Position numbers and translations under genes: made by a program. From Massiliimalia timonensis (lineage in GTDB: Bacteria > Bacillota > Clostridia > Oscillospirales > Ruminococcaceae): a DNA stretch of 64,000 bases. Location of the stretch: contig NZ_FYDD01000003.1 in the NCBI RefSeq assembly GCF_900186585.1, positions 496,001 through 560,000 of the forward strand. The letters run 5' to 3'. The notes beneath the pieces were generated by a model that saw only the letters and a program-made list of their open reading frames with translations, had not been told where the DNA came from and did no database searches. Shown one piece after another: positions 16,911 to 25,590 of this stretch (the stretch's first letter is position 1; the number at the start of each line of letters is the position of its first letter).

Positions 16911-17286
16911 TAACTGCACGATAAAATCAAAGAAATGTTCCTGAAAATAGACCTGCTCTTTGATTTCTTTCTTGGAAAATATGGTATTTTCCGGAACGAT
17001 TGCCCATTTGTCTTCTATTGTCATCCCGGCGGCGGATCACCGCAAGGCCGGTCTATGGCAATGGATGCAATTTCCCGGTCATTAAAACAGTTCTCTCTGA
17101 AAGTCTTATCTTTATCTGACAAAAAAACTGTAAAAGTGTAAATCCAGTGCCCAAAGTACATGGCAATCCTGCCCTTCACGCCAGCAGATTTACGAAAAGT
17201 TCACCGGGAATCGCTTGATTTTTCCAACAGGTTCCCGTACAATAAAAAGGGCTTACGAATAGAAACCTGACGAAAGGGGAGAGGGA
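16911..17286 (+). promoter_or_regulatory. Gene-free stretch with sigma-A promoter for the FHA-RodA operon
   Basis: No convincing gene is seen in these 376 bases; a 68-codon ORF at 16935 lacks family features. Near the right end TTGATT (17215-17220) and TACAAT (17238-17243) with a 17-base spacer form a good sigma-A promoter. It lies about 45 bases before the start codon of the FHA-RodA gene. Confidence 0.75.
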
Positions 17287-19059
17287 ATGGAACAGATCAT
17301 TACATTTTTAAATACCTATTATCTGGTTATTGCCCGGTATCTTTTTGTGATTTATGCGGCGATTATTTGGGTTCAACTGAAACGGTGTATCTATCACCGG
17401 ACTGAGGATACCAAAGTATTGGCTGTTTTGAATGTAGAGGAAGGGGCGATCCGCCTTCCGATCACCCACTATGAAACCACGATCGGCAGGTCAAAATCCT
17501 GTGACGTGGTAATCCCGCTGCAGGTGCTTTCCCGTCAGCATGCTGTGCTTACCATGGAAGATGACGGGCTGTGGCGGATCAGCGATACGAATTCTAATGG
17601 GGGGATCTCTGTCAACGGGGAAGAATTGGAGCAGGATACCTTAATCGAAATGGGCGATGACATCGTGATGGCGGGGGCGCATATGACGTTAACGCCGCCT
17701 GCCCGGTACGAACAGCGCCCGGAATACATGGAAAAGCAAAAAAACTGGTTTGCATACCATTGGGGAAAGCTGGCACGGCGTTTTACCGGCAGGGCGAAAA
17801 AGCTGGGCTCTATCAATATGGCGTTGGGGGCGCTGACCCTGTTTCAGCTTTTGGCGTTTTTGCAGTTGTTTTTGACCCTTGACGAGAAGTACCGTCCCGC
17901 GTTGGCGGTGTGTTTTGTGGTATTGCTGATCTTGCCGTGGGTCTATAAAGTGTCGGCCAACCTTTTGGGGATACGCACAATCACAGCCGAAGCCCTAGCC
18001 TTTTTTTTAACGACTCTTGGGTTTTGCACCACAGCCAGCGCCGCCCCTTATAGTCTGGTCAAAGAACTATTGGCATTTTTACTGGGGTTTGCGATCTTCT
18101 GCGTGCTGTGCGGCATTTTGCGGAATTTGAATTTGGTGATGAAATTAAGAAGATACGCGGCGGTCGCCTCCATTTTACTGCTGGCGGTCAACTTGGTGAT
18201 GGGAACTACTTTAAACGGCCAGAAAAACTGGATCAATTTGGGATTTGTGTCGGTTCAGCCTTCTGAATTTGTAAAGATTTTATTCGTATTTGCGGGAGCC
18301 GCTACATTGGAATGGCTTTTGACCACCAAAAATTTGACGATGCTGATTTTATATGCATCCGGCTGTATCGGTTTGCTGTTTTTAATGGGGGACTTTGGGA
18401 CAGCCTTGATTTTCTTCTTTACCTTTTTGGTGATGGTATTCTTGACAAGCGGCGACCTGCGCGCGATTATCTTGACCTGTGTCTGCGCCGGTATGGGCGG
18501 GCTTTTGATCTTGACCTTTAAGCCATATATCGTAAGCCGTTTTGCCGCTTGGGGGCATGTATGGGAGCATGTCAACGGGATTGGCTTCCAGCAGACGCGC
18601 ACCCTGATGGCGGCGTCAAGCGGCGGCCTGCTTGGGATCGGCGGCGGAAACGGCTTTTTAAAGCAGGTTTTTGCTTCGGACACGGATCTGGTATTTGGTA
18701 TTTTGTGTGAGGAGTGGGGGCTTTTGATCGCGGTATTGGCAGTCAGCTGTTATGTCTTGCTGCTGCTGGCGGCGATCCGTTCCAGGAAAACGACCTATTC
18801 TTCCTACCATATCATTGCGGCCTGTACGGCGGCCTCCATTTTTATTTTTCAGGCTTCTTTAAATATTTTTGGAGCGACCGATATTTTACCGATCACGGGG
18901 GTCACTCTGCCTTTTATCAGCAACGGCGGTTCCAGTATTGCGGCAAGCTGGGGGCTTTTAAGCTTTATTACCGCGGCGCTGAATTATGCGCGTCCTAAAA
19001 TGAAGCGGAAAACACGCAAAGAACCGGAGCGTGTTTCCAGAAGGGTGGTGCGCGGATGA
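17287..19059 (+). CDS. FHA domain fused to FtsW/RodA/SpoVE-type SEDS protein
   Basis: This 590-residue protein is a membrane peptidoglycan glycosyltransferase of the SEDS family with an N-terminal phosphothreonine-binding domain. One membrane helix (about 10-28) is followed by an FHA domain near 45-115 (TIGRSKSCDVVI, LSRQHAVL, TNSNGGISVNG). About ten helices then carry SEDS motifs such as NGQKNWINLGFVSVQPSEFVKI and a final ITGVTLPFISNGGSS. It overlaps the downstream PBP gene by an ATGA, so the pair forms a SEDS-bPBP wall synthase. The FHA domain implies control by a Ser/Thr kinase, which is not in the window. Confidence 0.93.
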   Translation: MEQIITFLNTYYLVIARYLFVIYAAIIWVQLKRCIYHRTEDTKVLAVLNVEEGAIRLPITHYETTIGRSKSCDVVIPLQVLSRQHAVLTMEDDGLWRISDTNSNGGISVNGEELEQDTLIEMGDDIVMAGAHMTLTPPARYEQRPEYMEKQKNWFAYHWGKLARRFTGRAKKLGSINMALGALTLFQLLAFLQLFLTLDEKYRPALAVCFVVLLILPWVYKVSANLLGIRTITAEALAFFLTTLGFCTTASAAPYSLVKELLAFLLGFAIFCVLCGILRNLNLVMKLRRYAAVASILLLAVNLVMGTTLNGQKNWINLGFVSVQPSEFVKILFVFAGAATLEWLLTTKNLTMLILYASGCIGLLFLMGDFGTALIFFFTFLVMVFLTSGDLRAIILTCVCAGMGGLLILTFKPYIVSRFAAWGHVWEHVNGIGFQQTRTLMAASSGGLLGIGGGNGFLKQVFASDTDLVFGILCEEWGLLIAVLAVSCYVLLLLAAIRSRKTTYSSYHIIAACTAASIFIFQASLNIFGATDILPITGVTLPFISNGGSSIAASWGLLSFITAALNYARPKMKRKTRKEPERVSRRVVRG

Positions 19060-20411
19060 AACGGATCGGGACCAGAGCAAAAATTTTGATCGTAGTGATC
19101 TTCTATTTTGCCGCCTGTTTTGGCGTGTTCTTTTACCAATATGGGAAAAACGCAAGCAAATGGGTAGTGCATCCGGCTAATCAGGACGTTTATCACAATG
19201 GTGTGCCCACGGGGAAAGGAACGGTCGTTTCTGCCGACGGAACAGTACTTTTAACCTTAGACCAAAATGGGACTACCTATGCCGCAGAGGATGCTACTTT
19301 AAGAAAAGCCACCCTGCATTTAGTAGGGGATTTGCAGGATAACATTACAACCGGGGTTTTAAAGACCCAAAAATCTAAGCTGATCGGTTATGACCTGTTA
19401 AACGGGGTATACAGTCCGTTTTCTGCCGGAAATACCGTGAAGCTGACCATTGACGCAGATACCAGCAAGGCGGCTTACAAGGCGCTTGGCGACTATAAAG
19501 GAACAGTCGGAGTATACAACTATAAGACCGGGGAGATCCTTTGTATGGTCAGCAAGCCCTCCTATGACCCAAACGATCCGCCGGATCTAACCAGCGATTA
19601 CTACGAGGGCGTTTATATCAACCGGTTTATGAATGGACTTTATACGCCGGGCTCTGTTTTTAAGGTGATCACTGCGGCGGCGGCCATTGACACGATCGAT
19701 GACATTGAAACGCAGACCTTTACCTGCAAGGGCGGGATCGAGATCAACGGCGAATGGATCAAATGTACCGGCAATCATGGCAATATTTCTTTTGACGAGG
19801 CGCTTGCCAAATCGTGCAACGCCGCTTTTGCCACGATCGCCAATGAGGTAGGAAAAGAAGCCTTATTAGAACACGCCGCTGACGCCGGGGTCACCTCCAG
19901 CTTTACGGTGAGCGGGGCAAAAACCTTTAAGGGGAATTTTGGCCTGAGCAAAGCGGATGAAGTTGGGCTTGCCTGGGCGGGGATCGGGCAGTATACAGAT
20001 ATGGTCAACCCGATGCAGTACCTGATCTACATGGGGGCGATCGCAAACGGCGGTCAGGCTGTCACACCCTATTATATTGACAGCTCCTCCAAGCTGCTGA
20101 ATAAAGTTAATTTAGGTTCCAAGGAAGACCGGATGCTTTCAGCGGATACAGCCGCGCAGTTAAAGGACATGATGCGCAACAACGTGGAAAGCGAGTACGG
20201 GGATTCTAAATTCGGAAACCTGAAAATTTGTGCCAAAACTGGTACTGCGGAGGTGGATGACGGCCGCCCGCATGCATGGTTCGTCGGTTTTTCCGCCGAT
20301 GAATCCGTTCCGCTTGCTTTTGTTGTAGTGGTGGAACACAGCGGCAGTGCCAGCAGCGTTGCGATCCCGGTAGCGCAAAAGGTGCTTGAATCAGCGCAAA
20401 AAGCATTATAA
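19056..20411 (+). CDS. Class B penicillin-binding protein (transpeptidase)
   Basis: This 451-residue protein has one N-terminal membrane helix (about 8-27), a short dimerization region and a transpeptidase domain. The active-site serine motif is SVFK at 200-203 (within TPGSVFKVITAAAA), followed by SCN near 253 and KTGTAE near 394. It crosslinks peptidoglycan outside the membrane. Its length and pairing with a RodA/FtsW gene fit the PbpA-type partner found with FHA-RodA in Gram-positives. Expression is coupled to the upstream gene by overlap. Confidence 0.93.
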   Translation: MKRIGTRAKILIVVIFYFAACFGVFFYQYGKNASKWVVHPANQDVYHNGVPTGKGTVVSADGTVLLTLDQNGTTYAAEDATLRKATLHLVGDLQDNITTGVLKTQKSKLIGYDLLNGVYSPFSAGNTVKLTIDADTSKAAYKALGDYKGTVGVYNYKTGEILCMVSKPSYDPNDPPDLTSDYYEGVYINRFMNGLYTPGSVFKVITAAAAIDTIDDIETQTFTCKGGIEINGEWIKCTGNHGNISFDEALAKSCNAAFATIANEVGKEALLEHAADAGVTSSFTVSGAKTFKGNFGLSKADEVGLAWAGIGQYTDMVNPMQYLIYMGAIANGGQAVTPYYIDSSSKLLNKVNLGSKEDRMLSADTAAQLKDMMRNNVESEYGDSKFGNLKICAKTGTAEVDDGRPHAWFVGFSADESVPLAFVVVVEHSGSASSVAIPVAQKVLESAQKAL

Positions 20412-20416
20412 ACAAT

Positions 20417-20456
20417 AAAAAAAGCTGTATGGCGAATTTGCCATACAGCTTTTTTA
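20417..20456. terminator. Bidirectional terminator between the PBP gene and pncB
   Basis: Arms AAAAAGCTGTATGGC and GCCATACAGCTTTTT with flanking A and T runs lie between convergent genes. It would stop transcription from both sides. Confidence 0.92.
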
Positions 20457-21899
20457 CTAGTTTTTCTTTTCGTTTAACAGCTGGTGTTTGATATCCCATA
20501 ATTTCTGTGACAGGTCCACATAATAATTGTGCGGGTTCTCAAACCGTTTCACTTCGTCCCATAAAAGATCTAATTGTTCAGCACAGTACCGCTTGATCTC
20601 TTCGGTGGAAAACTTGGGGTAAACCCGTTCGCCGTGAGAAAACACAGGCACCAGCAGCTCCTTTGCAGTAAAATCAGTAAAGGTCTTTCGTTTCCATGTG
20701 TAGTCTGGATCAAACAGCTCAATGGGCTGGGTGTCGTCAACTACCTCGTCGTGTACACAGATCAGGTCGGCAAACGCCTTTCCGGTCTGGTTTTCAAACA
20801 AGCGGTATACCTTTTTAAAATGGGGGTTGGTGATCTTGGAAACATTTTCACTCAGTTTGATTTTTGGGATGATCTCTCCCTGTTCATTTTCAACTGCGGC
20901 AAGCTTGTATACCCCGCCGAACACCGGATCGCTTTTTGAGGTGATCAGCCGCTCTCCAACTCCGAATAAATCCACCTGAGCGCCCTGCATCAAAATATCC
21001 CGGATGATCATTTCGTCCAGAGAGTTGGAGGCGACAATCTGGCATTGTGGGAATCCTGCCTCATCCAGCATCTTCCGTGCCTTTTTGGACAGGTAGGTAA
21101 TATCGCCGGAATCCAAGCGGATGCCGCATTTGGTGATTCCCTTAGGCAGCAGTACTTCACGGAATGCACGGATCGCATTAGGGATCCCGCTTTTTAATAC
21201 GTTATAGGTATCGACCAATAGAGTAGCGTTGTCCGGGTACAGCTCGCAGTAGGTTTTAAACGCCGTGTATTCATCGTCAAACATCTGGATCCAGGCATGT
21301 GCCATCGTGCCGCCGGCCGGTACGCCGTAAAGCTGGTCGGTCAAAGTACAGGCTGTGCCGGCACAGCCCGCTATATACGCGGCCCTTGCGCCAAGCACCG
21401 CGCCGTCTGGCCCCTGCGCGCGCCGGGAGCCAAATTCCAGTACCACCCTGCCGTTGGCCGCCCGTACGATGCGGTTAGCTTTTGTCGCAATGAGGGACTG
21501 GTGGTTGAGTGTCAGCAGTAAAAAGGTTTCTAAAAGCTGTGCTTCAATGGCTGGGGCGCGCACGGTCAGGATCGGCTCGCCGGGAAAAATTGGCGTCCCC
21601 TCAGGCACTGCCCAGACATCCCCGCTGAACTGGAAGTGCTTTAAGTAGGACAAAAATTCTTCGGAGAAGATCCCCTTGTTTCGCAAAAAGGCGATATCCT
21701 CCTCCGAAAAATGCAGATTTTCAATGTATTCGATCGCCTGTTCCAATCCGGCCGCGATCGCAAAGCCGCCGTGATCCGGTACCTGACGGAAAAAAATATC
21801 AAAATAGGTGATCTGGTCTGCCATGCCGGCCTCAAAATAGCCGTTTCCCATGGTCAATTCATAATAGTCGCACAGCAGTGTATAATTTGGTTCTTTCAT
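20457..21899 (-). CDS. pncB: Nicotinate phosphoribosyltransferase
   Basis: This 480-residue enzyme converts nicotinate and PRPP to nicotinate mononucleotide in NAD salvage. Family signatures include the N-terminal LLCDYYELTMGNGYF, the central LEFGSRRAQGPDGA, and GIRLDSGDITYLSKKARKMLD with VASNSLDE. Length fits the long bacterial form. It lies 16 bases downstream of the nicotinamidase gene in the same direction, so the two enzymes act in sequence: nicotinamide to nicotinate to NaMN. Confidence 0.95.
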   Translation of the reverse strand: MKEPNYTLLCDYYELTMGNGYFEAGMADQITYFDIFFRQVPDHGGFAIAAGLEQAIEYIENLHFSEEDIAFLRNKGIFSEEFLSYLKHFQFSGDVWAVPEGTPIFPGEPILTVRAPAIEAQLLETFLLLTLNHQSLIATKANRIVRAANGRVVLEFGSRRAQGPDGAVLGARAAYIAGCAGTACTLTDQLYGVPAGGTMAHAWIQMFDDEYTAFKTYCELYPDNATLLVDTYNVLKSGIPNAIRAFREVLLPKGITKCGIRLDSGDITYLSKKARKMLDEAGFPQCQIVASNSLDEMIIRDILMQGAQVDLFGVGERLITSKSDPVFGGVYKLAAVENEQGEIIPKIKLSENVSKITNPHFKKVYRLFENQTGKAFADLICVHDEVVDDTQPIELFDPDYTWKRKTFTDFTAKELLVPVFSHGERVYPKFSTEEIKRYCAEQLDLLWDEVKRFENPHNYYVDLSQKLWDIKHQLLNEKKN

Positions 21900-21915
21900 T
21901 GCCGAATCCTCTTTT

Positions 21916-22449
21916 CTAGTTTGAACGGTTTGTGACCGTCATGTATAGTCCTTCCATCAAGTCCAGCGCTTTCTGGTGCATGTCATCGGAAAGCCCGGCA
22001 GTACAGTTGGCGTCAATGATGATCTTTGCCTGCGGGAGCGCCGCCTTTGACAAAACCGCATTGGAGATCACACAGATATGGGAAACAACGCCGCAAAGCT
22101 CCACCTCGTCATAGCCCTGCGCTTGCAGATAATTTGCCAGTTCTAAGGAACCGAAGGTCGGCTTTTCAAAACACGCCGCCGCTTTTTCCAAAAAGGGCGT
22201 CAAAGCTTCGCAAAGCTGCCAGCCTGACGTTCCTTTTAAGCAATGGGGCACGGGCAGATGTTTCCCCTCGTGCGTATCAAGGTAATCTTCGCCGTGGGTG
22301 TCAAAGGTAAAGATCAGGTCCTCATTATTATGGAGATATTTTTTGATTTTATCAACAACAGCCTGTTCAATTTCCTTTGCTTTGGAAAATCCCAAGGCTC
22401 CTGTCACAAAATCATTTTGATAATCTACTACGATCAAAGCGCGTTTCAT
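21916..22449 (-). CDS. pncA: Nicotinamidase-type cysteine hydrolase
   Basis: This 177-residue isochorismatase-fold enzyme has the catalytic Asp in LIVVDYQNDF, a Lys in HCLKGT and the nucleophilic Cys in ELCGVVSHICV. The metal-binding region FDTHGEDY is present. It deamidates nicotinamide. The start MKRALIVVDYQ at 22449 is preferred over two upstream ATGs because it matches the family length. A promoter TTGCCA-17-TATACT lies at 22488-22516. It heads the pncA-pncB operon. Confidence 0.92.
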   Translation of the reverse strand: MKRALIVVDYQNDFVTGALGFSKAKEIEQAVVDKIKKYLHNNEDLIFTFDTHGEDYLDTHEGKHLPVPHCLKGTSGWQLCEALTPFLEKAAACFEKPTFGSLELANYLQAQGYDEVELCGVVSHICVISNAVLSKAALPQAKIIIDANCTAGLSDDMHQKALDLMEGLYMTVTNRSN

Positions 22450-22487
22450 CTGCATCATTCCCTTTCTGGACAAGATGTGTTTCATCC

Positions 22488-22516
22488 AGTATAGCACACC
22501 TAAAACCCGCTGGCAA
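22488..22516 (-). promoter_or_regulatory. Sigma-A type promoter for pncA-pncB
   Basis: On the minus strand TTGCCA (22516-22511) and TATACT (22493-22488) are separated by 17 bases, about 40 bases before the pncA start. Confidence 0.7.
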
Positions 22517-22518
22517 GC

Positions 22519-22547
22519 AAAAAGCCCCTCTGACAGAGGGGCTTTTT
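22519..22547. terminator. Terminator after fucO
   Basis: A perfect stem AAAAAGCCCCTCT/AGAGGGGCTTTTT with a 3-base loop lies just past the fucO stop and upstream of the pncA promoter. Confidence 0.92.
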
Positions 22548-22557
22548 GGAATAAAAG

Positions 22558-23709
22558 TTAATAGATAGATTTGTAGAGGTTCAGCAGGTCTTCCACAGAA
22601 GCGTCTTTCGGATTTCCCGGCGCGCAGGCGTCGGCAAAGGCGGATTCAGCCAGAGCCGGCAGGTCTTCTTCCTTGACGCCGATTTCTCGGAGCGTTTTTG
22701 GAATACCGACGTCTTCAGAAAGCTGTTTTACTGCGTCGATCGCGGCTTTCCGGTATTCTTCCTGAGACATACCGTCAACATTGGAAACGCCCATTGCCCG
22801 CGCGATTTCACGGTATTTTTCCCCGGTCGCGGAAGCATTGTATTCCATAACATAGGGCAGGATCACTGCATTGGCAACGCCGTGCGGGGTATCATAAAAA
22901 GCGCCCAGCGGGTGAGCCATTGCATGGACGATCCCCAAACCCACGTTAGAGAAGCCCATACCGGCAACGTACTGGCCCAAAGCCATATCTTCCCGGCCCG
23001 ATTTTTCCCCGGCTACTGCCGCACGCAGGGAACGGGAGATGATCTCAATGGCCTTTAAGTGCATCATGTCGGTCAGTTCCCAAGCGGCCTTGGTGGTATA
23101 TCCTTCGATCGCATGGGTCAAGGCGTCCATACCGGTGGCGGCGGTCAGCCCCTTTGGCATAGAGCTCATCATATCGCTGTCCACAAAAGCAACGACAGGG
23201 ATATCATGCGGGTCTACACAGACAAATTTCCGTTTTTTCTCTTCGTCGGTGATAACATAGTTGATGGTCACCTCAGCGGCAGTGCCCGCAGTGGTGGGAA
23301 CTGCAAAGATCGGGACAGACTTGTTCGGGGTGTTGACAGCGCCTTCCAGGCTGACGACATCGGCATATTCCGGATTCGCCGCAATGATCCCGATCGCCTT
23401 GGTGGTGTCGATCGGAGAACCGCCGCCGATCGCGATCAAATAATCCGCACCGCACGCTTTGAATTTGTTCAGTCCGTCTTTTACGATTGCAACGGTTGGG
23501 TTTGCCTTGACCGAATCGTAAACCTCATAAGCCAACCCGTTTTGATCCAGCAGGTCAGTGACTTTGGAAGCAACCTGGAATTTTACCAGGTCTTTGTCAG
23601 TAACGACCAATGCCTTGGAAAAACCGCGGTTTTTCGCTTCTTCCACAATAGAAGCGATCGCGCCAGCGCCGATATAGCTTGTTTCGTTTAAAACCATTCT
23701 GTTAGCCAT
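22558..23709 (-). CDS. fucO: Lactaldehyde reductase (iron-dependent alcohol dehydrogenase)
   Basis: This 383-residue group III alcohol dehydrogenase closely resembles E. coli FucO from its start (MANRMVLNETSYIGAGA) through YLIAIGGGSPIDTTKAIGI and PTTAGTAAEVTINYVITDEEK. It reduces L-lactaldehyde to 1,2-propanediol with NADH and would act in fucose or rhamnose fermentation. The iron ligands are expected in GMDALTHAIEGY and HAMAHPLGAFYDTPHG, which are present. The start at 23709 follows AAGGAG by 10 bases. It stands alone here without other fucose genes. Confidence 0.95.
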   Translation of the reverse strand: MANRMVLNETSYIGAGAIASIVEEAKNRGFSKALVVTDKDLVKFQVASKVTDLLDQNGLAYEVYDSVKANPTVAIVKDGLNKFKACGADYLIAIGGGSPIDTTKAIGIIAANPEYADVVSLEGAVNTPNKSVPIFAVPTTAGTAAEVTINYVITDEEKKRKFVCVDPHDIPVVAFVDSDMMSSMPKGLTAATGMDALTHAIEGYTTKAAWELTDMMHLKAIEIISRSLRAAVAGEKSGREDMALGQYVAGMGFSNVGLGIVHAMAHPLGAFYDTPHGVANAVILPYVMEYNASATGEKYREIARAMGVSNVDGMSQEEYRKAAIDAVKQLSEDVGIPKTLREIGVKEEDLPALAESAFADACAPGNPKDASVEDLLNLYKSIY

Positions 23710-23744
23710 GTGCATGCAACTCCTTTTTCTTGATCTTTGCTTTT

Positions 23745-23773
23745 AGTATACTGCAAAGGATTTTTCATGTAAA
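23745..23773 (-). promoter_or_regulatory. Sigma-A type promoter for fucO
   Basis: On the minus strand TTTACA (23773-23768) and TATACT (23750-23745) are 17 bases apart, about 36 bases before the fucO start. Confidence 0.7.
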
Positions 23774-23857
23774 GTGGTCTGCGTTAACTTGGAAAATAAG
23801 CAGAAATAATCAAAATTTGCTGTTAAAATGATCAAAAAAGAACATGATAGGAAAAAG

Positions 23858-23886
23858 TTGATGAAGCGGCCGATTTGTGATACAAT
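23858..23886 (+). promoter_or_regulatory. Sigma-A type promoter for the UPF0340-Dabb pair
   Basis: TTGATG and TACAAT are separated by 17 bases and lie about 32 bases before the UPF0340 start codon. Confidence 0.7.
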
Positions 23887-23917
23887 AATCTTGAAATCAG
23901 GGAAACGAGGCGGAAAC

Positions 23918-24469
23918 ATGTTAGATCAGATCAAACAACAGGCGGCGCAGGCAATGAAAGAGCTATTGGAAATGGCCGATCCCAAACAAGGAGAAATCGT
24001 GGTAGTGGGCTGTTCCAGCAGTGAGGTTGGGGGAAAAAAGATTGGCACCCATTCCAGCATGGAACTGGCGGAAGCGATTTATCAGGGGATTGCCCCGGCA
24101 TTGCAGGAAAAGGGGCTGTTTTTAGCGGCGCAGTGCTGTGAGCATTTAAACCGCTGTATTGTTATAGAAGAAGAGGCGGCGGAAAAATTGGGGCTGGAAC
24201 CAGTCAATGTGGTCCCCCAGATGAAAGCGGGCGGTTCTTTTGCTACAACTGCCTATGCACATTTTGCGCATCCGGTCGTAGTAGAAGAAGTCCGGGCGGT
24301 ATGCGGCATTGACATCGGCGGCACCCTGATCGGGATGCACCTGAAACGGGTGGCAGTACCGGTAAGGCTGTCTGTTCGGAACATCGGGGAAGCGCCGATC
24401 ATCTGCGCGCGGACAAGGCCTAAATTTGTAGGCGGGGAGCGCGCTCATTATAATCAGGAACTATTATAA
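23918..24469 (+). CDS. UPF0340 / TIGR01440 family protein (YwlG-like)
   Basis: This 183-residue soluble protein belongs to a conserved Firmicutes family of unknown function. It shows VVVGCSSSEVGGKKIGTHSS near 24-43, then AAQCCEHLNRC and DIGGTLIGMHLK, which are the family's conserved blocks. The start MLDQIKQQ at 23918 follows GAGGCGG. The promoter lies in the upstream part of the longer ORF, which rules out the earlier ATG. A Dabb protein gene follows 23 bases later. Confidence 0.88.
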   Translation: MLDQIKQQAAQAMKELLEMADPKQGEIVVVGCSSSEVGGKKIGTHSSMELAEAIYQGIAPALQEKGLFLAAQCCEHLNRCIVIEEEAAEKLGLEPVNVVPQMKAGGSFATTAYAHFAHPVVVEEVRAVCGIDIGGTLIGMHLKRVAVPVRLSVRNIGEAPIICARTRPKFVGGERAHYNQELL

Positions 24470-24492
24470 CGGGAAGATAAGGAGAAAAGGAC

Positions 24493-24783
24493 ATGATCAA
24501 GCACATCGTTTGTTTTAAGCTGAAAGACAATTCTGCGGCAGAATGTGAAAAAGCGCGGGAGGTTTTAATGTCCATGAAAGGGCAGGTGGAACAGATCAGG
24601 GACATTCAGGTGGGGATAGATTTCCTCCATTCGGAGCGTTCCTATGACCTGATTTTAGAAGTCCTGCTCGACAGCCGGGAGGACATGGAGGCTTACCAAA
24701 GCCACCCGTACCATGTCGGCGTTGTGAAAAAACATATGCATGCCGTGCGTTCGGCAAGCGTTGCGGTGGATTATGAATGTTAA
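24493..24783 (+). CDS. Dabb (stress-responsive A/B barrel) family protein
   Basis: This 96-residue protein begins MIKHIVCFKLKDNSA, the typical first strand of dimeric alpha-beta barrel (Dabb) proteins. The conserved HPYHVGVVKKHM segment near residue 75 is present. The biochemical role is unknown. It follows the UPF0340 gene closely and behind GGAG, so the two are likely co-transcribed. Confidence 0.88.
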   Translation: MIKHIVCFKLKDNSAAECEKAREVLMSMKGQVEQIRDIQVGIDFLHSERSYDLILEVLLDSREDMEAYQSHPYHVGVVKKHMHAVRSASVAVDYEC

Positions 24784-24885
24784 CAGCTTGAGGCGGCGGG
24801 AATAAAATCCTGCCGCTTTCTGCATTGGCCTTACATGATTATGGAATCTCTACCGGACAGAGGGAGCAATGAGGAGGGAACAGCC

Positions 24886-25554
24886 ATGGAGCTGATTGAA
24901 GCCGTCAAAAACCGCCACAGTGTGCGCCGGTATCAGAAAAAGCCCATAGAAGCAGAAAAGCTTTCTGCTTTGCAGGAAGAGATAAACGCCTGTAATCAGA
25001 AAAGCGGCCTGCATCTCCAGCTTGTGACCGGGGAGCCAAATGCGTTTCGCAGCCTGATGGCGCATTATGGGAATTTCAGCGGAGTTACCAATTATATTGC
25101 GTTGGTTGGAACAAAAGGGAAACATCTGGAGGAATTATGCGGCTATTACGGCGAACGGCTGGTGCTGAACGCCCAGCAGCTGGGGCTAAATACCTGCTGG
25201 GCCGCGATGACCTATAAAAAGGTGCCCGGGGCGTTTGTTGTCCGCAAGGGAGAAAGGCTGGTGGCCGTGATCGCTTTGGGATACGGGGAAACGCAGGGAA
25301 CAGCCCACAAAACAAAGTCCATAGAAGCGGTGAGCAATGCCGCAGAAGATTCGCCTAAATGGTTTCAAAACGGCGTGGAACTGGCTTTGCTGGCACCTAC
25401 CGCGGTGAACCAACAAAAGTTTTACCTGAAGCTTGACGGGGAAAACAGGGTGACCGCAAAGGCTGGAATGGGGTTTTACAGCAAAATAGACCTTGGTATC
25501 GTCAAATATCATTTTGAGATCGGCGCCGATAAAAAGAATTTTATCTGGGCGTAA
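24886..25554 (+). CDS. Nitroreductase family protein
   Basis: This 222-residue FMN-dependent oxidoreductase has the N-terminal family motif MELIEAVKNRHSVRRYQ. A central GERLVLNAQQLGLNTCWAA and a C-terminal ALLAPTAVNQQKF flavin-binding segment follow. It appears to be the single-chain duplicated-half form (TM1586-like nitroreductase). The physiological substrate is unknown. The start at 24886 follows GAGGAGGG. It ends at a strong terminator shared with convergent glnN. Confidence 0.85.
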   Translation: MELIEAVKNRHSVRRYQKKPIEAEKLSALQEEINACNQKSGLHLQLVTGEPNAFRSLMAHYGNFSGVTNYIALVGTKGKHLEELCGYYGERLVLNAQQLGLNTCWAAMTYKKVPGAFVVRKGERLVAVIALGYGETQGTAHKTKSIEAVSNAAEDSPKWFQNGVELALLAPTAVNQQKFYLKLDGENRVTAKAGMGFYSKIDLGIVKYHFEIGADKKNFIWA

Positions 25555-25590
25555 AAACAGTCCGCCGGAATTTTCCGGCGGACTGTTTTA
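25554..25590. terminator. Bidirectional terminator between the nitroreductase gene and glnN
   Basis: The stem AAAACAGTCCGCCGGAA/TTCCGGCGGACTGTTTT is perfect, with A and T runs on the two sides and convergent genes on both. Confidence 0.93.

Noticed and set aside
16935-17141. Plus-strand ORF of 68 codons between the lipoprotein gene and the FHA-RodA gene
   Set aside because: No RBS or homology features are seen; it sits between a terminator and the next promoter.
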